A stretch of DNA of 7,293 nt, from NCBI GenBank assembly GCA_028872645.1, contig JAPKDK010000147.1, forward strand, positions 1-7,293, read 5' to 3'. The stretch's first letter is position 1. Each line of letters opens with the position of its first letter. Below, in pieces: positions 1-5,957 of the stretch. The stretch is from Verrucomicrobiota bacterium. Its GTDB lineage: Bacteria; Verrucomicrobiota; Verrucomicrobiia; Limisphaerales; UBA1100. The notes below the pieces were generated by a model, which worked only from the letters and a program-made list of their open reading frames with translations, was not told the origin of the DNA and made no database searches. A program made the position numbers and the translations under genes.

Positions 1-95
1 AGAGTCAGGGTGATCCTGGTTCACCAATGGACACACAAAAGGCCATTCAATCCGCCCGCAATGGAAAACATATCTACGGGCCGAAGAACGACTGA
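1..95 (+). CDS. C-terminal end of an unrecognised upstream protein (partial)
   Basis: Reading codons from base 3 gives about 30 residues with no stop until TGA at 93-95, ending in NGKHIYGPKND. The stop lies one base before the ATG of the next gene, which is the spacing expected inside an operon, and this is the main reason to accept it as a real gene end. The hydrophilic tail contains a Gly/Pro-rich turn followed by a short helix-like stretch (DTQKAIQSARNG). I do not recognise the family. From the neighbours one could guess a sugar dehydrogenase or an aldonate dehydratase, the steps either side of the lactonase, but the residues seen do not show this. Confidence 0.6.
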   Translation, partial: SQGDPGSPMDTQKAIQSARNGKHIYGPKND

Positions 96-96
96 T

Positions 97-933
97 ATGA
101 TCGATGCCCACCACCATTTTTGGCAATTGAGTAAGCCCTTCGATTACGCATGGCTGGACGATCCAAATCTTGCGGCCATCCGGCGTGATTATCTCCCCGC
201 AGATCTTAAACCGCATCTTGATGCCGTCGGGATGCAGCAAAGTATTTTTGTGCAAACGCAGCATAATGTTGAAGAGAACCGCTGGGTGCTTGGAATGGCT
301 GAAGAGGTTGACTGGCTGGTGGGTGTTGTGGGTTGGGTGGATTTGGCCAGCGAGGCGTGCGAGGAGCAATTGTTGGAATTCAAGAATCACCCAAAGTTCG
401 TTGGCGTTCGTCACATCACACAGGACGAGCCGGATAATGATTTCATCATCCGTCCTGAGATTATTCGTGGACTGAAGGTGTTAGAGAAACACCGTGTGCC
501 ATTCGATCTGCTTTTTTACGTTCAGCATCTCAAGCACGCTGACCAACTCGGTCGTGAACTGCCTGAACTACCGATGGTGATTGACCATCTCTCAAAACCA
601 AAGATTAAGGAGCAGTCCCAAGATGACTGGTTGCCACAGCTTAAGGCCGCTGCGCAGCATGAGAACATTTACCTCAAACTTTCAGGTATGATTACCGAGG
701 CTGATTGGGGAGATTGGAAGCCCGCTGATCTCAAGCCTTATGTTGACGCTGGTTTGGAGTTGTTCGGACCAAAGCGTTGCATGTTCGGCAGCGACTGGCC
801 TGTGTGCGAATTGGCCGGCAGCTACGAACAAGTACACGATGCGCTCAAAGAAGTGCTTGGCCCAATCAGTGACGATGAAACCTACGAAATCTTTGAAGGC
901 ACCGCGCGCCGATTTTACGGAATTGCCGAATGA
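97..933 (+). CDS. Amidohydrolase family 2, L-fucono/L-rhamnono-1,4-lactonase-like
   Basis: Predicted cytoplasmic aldonolactonase that hydrolyses a sugar 1,4-lactone to the aldonic acid. The protein is 278 residues, the usual size for the COG3618/PF04909 lactonase group. It opens with MIDAHHHFW, giving the HxH metal motif at H5 and H7, has a conserved IDHLSKP segment with H164, and ends with FGSDWPV carrying the catalytic-type Asp D233. These are hallmarks of the TIM-barrel amidohydrolases that include L-fuconolactonase. The ATG at 97 is chosen because family members begin almost directly with the HxH strand and because it sits one base after the upstream stop; in-frame starts at 10 and 61 would add residues unlike the family. 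The gene overlaps the aldolase gene by four bases. L-fucose is a plausible substrate source, but L-rhamnose, D-arabinose or galactose-derived lactones are also possible, and the dehydrogenase and dehydratase of the pathway are not in this window. Confidence 0.9.
   Translation: MIDAHHHFWQLSKPFDYAWLDDPNLAAIRRDYLPADLKPHLDAVGMQQSIFVQTQHNVEENRWVLGMAEEVDWLVGVVGWVDLASEACEEQLLEFKNHPKFVGVRHITQDEPDNDFIIRPEIIRGLKVLEKHRVPFDLLFYVQHLKHADQLGRELPELPMVIDHLSKPKIKEQSQDDWLPQLKAAAQHENIYLKLSGMITEADWGDWKPADLKPYVDAGLELFGPKRCMFGSDWPVCELAGSYEQVHDALKEVLGPISDDETYEIFEGTARRFYGIAE
930..933 (+). other. ATGA stop/start overlap between lactonase and aldolase genes
   Basis: The aldolase start ATG (930-932) overlaps the lactonase stop TGA (931-933). 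Such overlaps usually couple translation. No convincing Shine-Dalgarno sequence precedes it, which fits re-initiation by the same ribosome. Confidence 0.8.
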
Positions 934-1550
934 TCAGTCGGCTCCAATCGCTGAAGCTAATTCCAGTGGTCGCATTGGAATCCGCCGCCGATGCGGAGCT
1001 CTTGGCTGGAGCTCTTTGCGAGGCGGGTTTGCCTTGCGCGGAAATCACCCTGCGCACCGAGGCTGGATTAGATTCCATCCGCGCATTGTCCAATCGTAAT
1101 GATTTTTTGCTCGGCGCGGGCAGCGTCCACAGCGTCGAGCAAGCTCAGGCCTCAGTGGAGGCCGGCGCGCAATTCATCGTCACCCCCGGCTTCAATCCAC
1201 GCACCGTTGCGTGGTGCGTGGAGAATAACGTGCCTATTTTTCCCGGCATCGCCACGCCAACGGATCTAGAATTGGCGCTCGAACACGGCTTGAACGTGGT
1301 GAAGTTTTACCCCGCCGAAGCCTTTGGAGGTGTGCGCACACTGAAGGCTTTTAGTGGGCCGTACGGCGAAGTAAGCTTCATCCCCACCGGCGGCATCAAC
1401 GCGAGGAACTTAGTCGACTACTTGCAACTACCCAACGTGCTCGCCTGTGGCGGGAGTTGGATGGTGAACCCCAAACTACTACGCGAGGGTCGCTGGAGTG
1501 AGGTCACACGATTGACTGCGGAAGCTGTGAAATCGGTAAGTTTTCAATAA
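930..1550 (+). CDS. KDPG/KHG-type class I aldolase (Eda family)
   Basis: Predicted cytoplasmic aldolase that cleaves a 2-keto-3-deoxy sugar acid, or its 6-phosphate, to pyruvate and an aldehyde through a lysine Schiff base. At 206 residues it matches the Eda family length. Visible signatures are AEITLRTEAG with the general acid/base Glu E38 and the carboxylate-binding Arg R42, IVTPGF (residues 83-88), the Schiff-base lysine K125 in VVKFYPAEAFGG, and two glycine-rich loops, PTGGI and ACGGSW, that bind the distal phosphate in characterised members. The gene starts inside the lactonase stop, so the two are probably made together and act in one pathway: lactone to acid, a dehydratase elsewhere, then cleavage. 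If the sugar is L-fucose the products would be pyruvate and L-lactaldehyde, and this enzyme would be handling an unphosphorylated substrate; a KDPG or 2-keto-3-deoxy-6-phosphogalactonate role is the alternative. The symbol eda is withheld because the substrate is uncertain. Confidence 0.9.
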   Translation: MISRLQSLKLIPVVALESAADAELLAGALCEAGLPCAEITLRTEAGLDSIRALSNRNDFLLGAGSVHSVEQAQASVEAGAQFIVTPGFNPRTVAWCVENNVPIFPGIATPTDLELALEHGLNVVKFYPAEAFGGVRTLKAFSGPYGEVSFIPTGGINARNLVDYLQLPNVLACGGSWMVNPKLLREGRWSEVTRLTAEAVKSVSFQ

Positions 1551-1557
1551 TTTAAAA

Positions 1558-3225
1558 ATGAAAAAACTAATCATAATTGTTATTGCCGCATTCACGGGGC
1601 AAATAATATGGGCGACTGAGCGGCCAAACATTCTTTATATCATGTCTGATGACCACACTTCGCAGGCTATTGGTGCCTACGGGAGTCGTTTGGCCAAGTT
1701 AAACCCGACACCAACAATTGATCGACTGGCCAAGGAAGGCATTCTCTTTGAGAACGCTTTTTGCTCCAACGCGATCTGTGCACCAAGTCGGGCAACTATT
1801 ATTACTGGGCAATATGCGCATACTTGCGGTGTACATGATTTGCGTGGGGGGATTGAAGGCGGTCGTCAGCATTTGGCTCGGGAAATGAAAAAGGCCGGTT
1901 ATCAAACTGCGATGATCGGCAAATGGCACCTTAAGAAAGAGCCGGCAGATTTTGATTTCTACAGTGTGCTTCCTGGGCAGGGAAAGTTCCACGATCCGGA
2001 ATTTCGTATTCGCGGTGACAAGCCTTGGCCGAAGAACCTAATCAAATTTCCGGGCAAACATTCTTCTGATGCGATTACTGATCAGACATTGAAATGGTTC
2101 AAGGAGAAGCGCGATGACTCAAAACCCTTCTTCCTAATGCACCATTATAAGGCTCCACACGATTATTTTGAACACGCCCATCGTTACAATGACTATCTCT
2201 CTGATGTCGATATTCCCCAGCCGAAGAATCTTATTGAGTCGCATCCGACCAGCTTTGGTTCTATCGCCACTCGTGGCTATCAGGACGAACTCATCCCGCA
2301 CATCGGCACCTCCATAGGCAATCGCAATCCACGTCGTTCTTATGCTGTGGATTTACCAAAACGATTTCCTCAGGATTTTCCTCAGGATTATGACCCGTCT
2401 AAATTAACCGATAAGCAGATTCAAAAACTGGCCTACAATGCTTATCTCAGAAAATATTTACGTTGTGTAAAAGGGGTGGATGATAACCTGAAGCGGCTTT
2501 TTAATTATCTCGAAGAAACAGGGCAGATGGATAATACCGTCATTATCTATACCGGCGATCAAGGTTTCATGCTGGGCGAACACGATTATCAGGACAAACG
2601 ATGGATGTATGAGGAAGCGATGCGCATGCCTTTATTGATTCGTTACCCCAAAACTATCAAGGCTGGACAACGGGAGGATGCCATTGTCGGTAACGTTGAT
2701 TTTGCGCCGACCATGCTGGAATTCGCCGGAATTAAGACGCCAGCGTATATGCAGGGTCGTAGTTTTAAGTCCATCTGCGAAACTGGTATTGAGCCGGCCA
2801 ATTGGCCCAATGAGGCTTATTATCGGTACTGGATGCACATGGCTCACCATGATAATCCCGGGCATGTGGGGATTCGCACAAAAGAATGGAAGTTAATCTA
2901 TTTCTATGGTGCGGATTATCAGGGGCAAAACCAAACTCCGCCGGCATGGGAGCTTTACGACATGAAGAAGGATCCTCTCGAGTCGGCCAACCTTTACGAC
3001 AACCCGAAATATGCAAAGACGGTGGCCAACTTGAAACAACGCCTTGCATCTTTGCGTAAACGCATTGGCGATGATGGTCGTGACTTTCCTGAAACGGAAA
3101 AAGTGGTGCAGGAGTTTTGGGATTACGATGCGGTTGACCAGGAAAAGGCCCGGAAAATTTCAGGTGAGTTTCTTAAGCGACGATTGCAGGCGCTACAGGC
3201 TCCCCCCAAACAAAAGAAGAAATGA
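1558..3225 (+). CDS. Exported type I formylglycine sulfatase, N-acetylglucosamine-6-sulfatase-like
   Basis: Predicted hydrolase of sulfate esters on a carbohydrate, acting outside the cytoplasm. The 555-residue protein begins with a lysine-plus-hydrophobic leader ending near IIWA (residue 19), consistent with Sec export. Metal-binding D31 and D32 lie in MSDDH. The formylglycine motif is C74-A-P-S-R78 followed four residues later by T83-G84, the full type I consensus with a cysteine to be oxidised. GKWHL supplies K122 and H124; GDQG supplies D334 and Q335, with H342 and K347 following in GEHDYQDK. The Gln in GDQG and the segment around RCVKGVDDN are reminiscent of S1_11-type GlcNAc-6-sulfatases, but the substrate in this organism is unknown. 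The C-terminus is lysine-rich. It follows the aldolase by 7 bases without a visible Shine-Dalgarno sequence and overlaps the next sulfatase. The coding sequence is AT-richer than its neighbours. The formylglycine-generating enzyme must be encoded elsewhere. Confidence 0.93.
   Translation: MKKLIIIVIAAFTGQIIWATERPNILYIMSDDHTSQAIGAYGSRLAKLNPTPTIDRLAKEGILFENAFCSNAICAPSRATIITGQYAHTCGVHDLRGGIEGGRQHLAREMKKAGYQTAMIGKWHLKKEPADFDFYSVLPGQGKFHDPEFRIRGDKPWPKNLIKFPGKHSSDAITDQTLKWFKEKRDDSKPFFLMHHYKAPHDYFEHAHRYNDYLSDVDIPQPKNLIESHPTSFGSIATRGYQDELIPHIGTSIGNRNPRRSYAVDLPKRFPQDFPQDYDPSKLTDKQIQKLAYNAYLRKYLRCVKGVDDNLKRLFNYLEETGQMDNTVIIYTGDQGFMLGEHDYQDKRWMYEEAMRMPLLIRYPKTIKAGQREDAIVGNVDFAPTMLEFAGIKTPAYMQGRSFKSICETGIEPANWPNEAYYRYWMHMAHHDNPGHVGIRTKEWKLIYFYGADYQGQNQTPPAWELYDMKKDPLESANLYDNPKYAKTVANLKQRLASLRKRIGDDGRDFPETEKVVQEFWDYDAVDQEKARKISGEFLKRRLQALQAPPKQKKK
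2365..2388 (+). repeat. Perfect 12-bp tandem duplication inside the first sulfatase
   Basis: The unit tttcctcaggat occurs twice back to back (2365-2376 and 2377-2388). It is in frame and encodes FPQD-FPQD at residues 270-277, in a surface-loop-like region between the substrate-side insert and the helix before the second metal motif. Perfect identity at the DNA level suggests a recent slippage duplication. Confidence 0.85.
3222..3225 (+). other. ATGA stop/start overlap between the two sulfatase genes
   Basis: The second sulfatase's ATG (3222-3224) overlaps the first's TGA (3223-3225). It is preceded by a purine-rich run (aaaagaagaa, 3212-3221) that abuts the start and is too close to be a standard Shine-Dalgarno site. 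Translational coupling is the likely consequence, giving matched amounts of the two sulfatases. Confidence 0.8.
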
Positions 3226-4760
3226 AAATACCGGTACTATTATTGTTTGCTTTGGTGCTCTCTACATTTGCAGAGAAGCCCAACGTCATTCTCATTTATG
3301 TCGATGACATGGGTTATGGCGATGCTTCCTGCCTGAATCCCAAAGCCAAATTCAAGACTCCGAACATTGACCGGATTGCCAAGGAGGGAATGACCTTCAC
3401 TGACGGGCACTCCTCAGACACTGTGTGTACACCCTCGCGATATAGCCTGCTCACCGGCCGTTATTCCTGGCGCACTACATTAAAGCGCGGAGTCATGGGT
3501 GCGGAGGGCACATGCCTCATTACTAATGGTCGCATGACCTTGGCCTCTTTGCTGAGTGACAACGGTTATACGACGGCAATGGTCGGCAAGTGGCATCTGG
3601 GAATGGATTTTCCCGGCACGAAAGGTAATCGCGATTGGAAGCAGCCCGTTAAAGATATGCCCTTGGACAAGGGGTTTGATTATTTCTGGGGAATTCCTGC
3701 CTCCATGAATTACGGGGTGCTTGCTTGGTTTGAAGGGCGCCATGCCAAAGTGCCGCCTATTTTTTTCACCTCAAAGAAACCCAGCAAGATCGCGATGGCG
3801 GATTACCGCATCATGCCGCCTTACCAGAAAACTCCAAAAGAGGCGCCGGAACCGGAGGAGTCGGGTCGGCGAAAGATGAGCCTTAAGGGCAAAGGTCTTG
3901 AAGTGGCCAATGACTTTATAGATGTCGAGTGTCTGGACCGCTTTACCACGCAATCATTGAAATGGTTGGAGGGGCGAGCGGCTGCGGCACGAAAGGGTAA
4001 GCCGTTCTTTCTCTATTTGCCTTACACTTCCCCGCACAAGCCGGTGATTCCCATGAAGAAATTCCGGGGTCAGGGCAAAGCGGGCGCTTACGGCGAATTT
4101 ATGATCGAGACCGACTGGCACATTGGCCGCATTCTCAAGTGGCTTGAGGATGAAAAGCTTGCCGAGGATACGATGGTGATCTTCACCAGTGACAATGGCC
4201 CGGAAACGACCTGGCGCCAACGGATTGAGTTATATGGTCACCACAGTAATGGCATCTACCGTGAAGGTAAGCGTTCCATTTATGAAGGGGGGCATCGAGT
4301 TCCGTTTCTTATCCGTTGGCCAGCTAAAGTGAAGGCGGGTACCCAATGGAACGAGCCGGTTTGCCAGACTGATTTACTGGCCACCTTTGCTCAAATGCTC
4401 GGCAAAAAACTTCCTGAGAATGCCGGTGAGGATAGTGACGGTTTTTATGGTGTTTTAACGGGAACAAAAGAGACCATTCCACGGGTGTCCATGGTACATC
4501 ATAGTTCGCAAGGCCGATATGCCATCCGCGAAGGCAAGTGGAAGCTGGTGATGGAAGATGCCCGCAAAAACAAGCGCGAGCTGTATGATCTTTCCAGTGA
4601 CCCAAGAGAAACTAAAAACCTTGTGGCGAAACATCCGGATATTGAACGGCAACTTGCCGCCAAATTGACAGCATTGGTCAATAATGGTCGCAGTACACCC
4701 GGCGTACCTCAAAAAAACGACACTCCACGCTGGCGTGATCTAGTTTGGATTAAACAATGA
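3222..4760 (+). CDS. Exported type I formylglycine sulfatase, arylsulfatase A-like
   Basis: Second predicted exported carbohydrate sulfatase, 512 residues. The leader is short and hydrophobic with a likely signal peptidase site after A17 (STFA). D28 and D29 in YVDDMGYGD bind the metal; the formylglycine motif is C69-T-P-S-R73 with T78-G79 four residues on; K123 and H125 are in VGKWHLG; D324 and N325 in SDNGPE complete the metal site; K350 lies in REGKRSIYEGG, the usual active-site lysine region. The RYSWRT segment after the motif, the GRMTLASLL segment and an insert around residues 150-230 resemble the S1_15-like arylsulfatase A group, some of which act on 6-sulfated galactose or N-acetylgalactosamine; this assignment is tentative. 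It belongs to a clearly different subfamily from the preceding sulfatase (different motif surroundings, classical Asn metal ligand, different inserts), so the pair likely removes two different sulfate esters. No formylglycine-generating enzyme is in the window. Confidence 0.93.
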   Translation: MKIPVLLLFALVLSTFAEKPNVILIYVDDMGYGDASCLNPKAKFKTPNIDRIAKEGMTFTDGHSSDTVCTPSRYSLLTGRYSWRTTLKRGVMGAEGTCLITNGRMTLASLLSDNGYTTAMVGKWHLGMDFPGTKGNRDWKQPVKDMPLDKGFDYFWGIPASMNYGVLAWFEGRHAKVPPIFFTSKKPSKIAMADYRIMPPYQKTPKEAPEPEESGRRKMSLKGKGLEVANDFIDVECLDRFTTQSLKWLEGRAAAARKGKPFFLYLPYTSPHKPVIPMKKFRGQGKAGAYGEFMIETDWHIGRILKWLEDEKLAEDTMVIFTSDNGPETTWRQRIELYGHHSNGIYREGKRSIYEGGHRVPFLIRWPAKVKAGTQWNEPVCQTDLLATFAQMLGKKLPENAGEDSDGFYGVLTGTKETIPRVSMVHHSSQGRYAIREGKWKLVMEDARKNKRELYDLSSDPRETKNLVAKHPDIERQLAAKLTALVNNGRSTPGVPQKNDTPRWRDLVWIKQ

Positions 4761-4773
4761 AGAATACTTGATC

Positions 4774-5940
4774 ATGAACGAAGTAGATCGAAGACAGTTT
4801 CTTAAAGGCGGTCTCGCCTTAGGCGCGGGATTGGCACTAACGCCATTGTCACGCGGCGCGGCTGCTGAGGCCACCAAGACCACGCAGCCCAAACCGGATG
4901 GTTTCTTTACCCTCGGTCAGCGTAAAGATCATTGGTGGTTGATCGCGCCGGACGGGAAGCCGTTCTTTACGATGGGGATCAATCACATCGATCCCGCGAG
5001 TCTGCGCTATCCCGAGAACATTCATATCTGGCAAAAGAAATACGGCGGCAGCACGGTTCGTTGGATCAAGGAGTCCGTGGCTCCCAATCTCAAGGCCTGG
5101 GGGTTCAACACCGTCGGTTGGGTCCAGGAGGTGACCGTCCGACAGTGGCAGCACTCGCGTCCGTTCACCAATGACGAATACAAGGCTCTGGATATGCCTT
5201 ACTGTCATTTGTTGCCCTTCACTGAATCGCATCAATGGGAGAAGCATACCAAACATTACGACTTCCGAAGCAAGGATTGGAAGGAATGGTGTGACTACGT
5301 AGCCCGGTCGCATTGCGCTGGATTGAACAACGATCCGAACTTGATCGGCTATTTTTACAGTGACTGTCCCTGCTGGGTTCACCATCGGCCGCCGAATGCA
5401 TGGCGCGGACCGATGTTTGATCCCGAGCGTCTGAAGACGGAAGCCGGTCGCAAGGAACTCACCGAGCTGGCCCACCTCTATTACAAGACGACTCACGACG
5501 CCATCCGGCGGTACGATAAACATCATCTGCTCCTCGGAGACCGCTATGAGGCCAACGCGCCAATCGCCATGGAAGTGATCAACGCCGCGAAGCCGTATGT
5601 CGACGTGCTGTCTTTTCAGGACTTCCGCGATCCAGTAAAGCATCTTGACGAGTGGCACCGGAAAACGGGCAAGCCGGTCCTGCTGGCCGACGCTGCTGGG
5701 GTGGATTGGCGGAGTCAGGCATTTTACAAGCCGAACAACGGCGCTTGGTACGCTGAGACGCTGGCTGCGTTGCACAAGAATCCGGGTTGCATCGGATTCC
5801 ATCTCTGCGGTGCCTATCAGCGCAACAAGGCGCGCCGCCGGGGGCTGCTCGATGAAATGGAAAAACCAGATACGGAGCAGGTGAATCTGATGAAGGCTGC
5901 TAATAAAAAAATCAGCCAATGGATGGACAGCCGGTTTTGA
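4774..5940 (+). CDS. Twin-arginine-leader agarase-like TIM-barrel protein (putative glycoside hydrolase)
   Basis: Predicted exported, 388 residues. The N-terminus DRRQFLKGG followed by a Gly/Ala/Leu stretch ending near AAA (about residue 30) is a twin-arginine signal, so it is probably folded before export. The ATG at 4774 is preferred to the TTG at 4768 because it places the RR motif normally; GAAGAA at 4759-4764 is a weak ribosome site. The mature region opens with a WWLIAPDGKPFF module (W54, W55) and a GINHID strand, typical of proteins annotated as agarase or GH-A barrel hydrolases. Later strands read LIGYFYSDCPCW (190-201), LLLGDRYE (D256, E259), VDVLSFQDF (D277, D283) and PVLLADAA (D306), and the C-terminus has CGAYQRNKARRRGLL. 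Cys198 stands where GH-A members usually have the acid/base Glu, and D306 where the nucleophile Glu is expected, so catalysis is unproven. It shares the barrel pattern with the next gene. A lyase or a non-catalytic binding protein cannot be excluded. Confidence 0.8.
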   Translation: MNEVDRRQFLKGGLALGAGLALTPLSRGAAAEATKTTQPKPDGFFTLGQRKDHWWLIAPDGKPFFTMGINHIDPASLRYPENIHIWQKKYGGSTVRWIKESVAPNLKAWGFNTVGWVQEVTVRQWQHSRPFTNDEYKALDMPYCHLLPFTESHQWEKHTKHYDFRSKDWKEWCDYVARSHCAGLNNDPNLIGYFYSDCPCWVHHRPPNAWRGPMFDPERLKTEAGRKELTELAHLYYKTTHDAIRRYDKHHLLLGDRYEANAPIAMEVINAAKPYVDVLSFQDFRDPVKHLDEWHRKTGKPVLLADAAGVDWRSQAFYKPNNGAWYAETLAALHKNPGCIGFHLCGAYQRNKARRRGLLDEMEKPDTEQVNLMKAANKKISQWMDSRF

Positions 5941-5957
5941 ACTGAAGTGAAACAACG

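Noticed and set aside
10..96. Earlier in-frame starts (GTG at 10, ATG at 61) for the lactonase
   Set aside because: The added residues do not resemble family N-termini, the region reads well as the end of the upstream gene in another frame, and family members begin at the HxH strand as the ATG at 97 does.
1551..1557. Possible promoter or terminator in the gap between aldolase and first sulfatase
   Set aside because: Only 7 AT-rich bases are present; there is no room for a promoter, no hairpin, and no separate -35/-10 pair that could be told from coding sequence.
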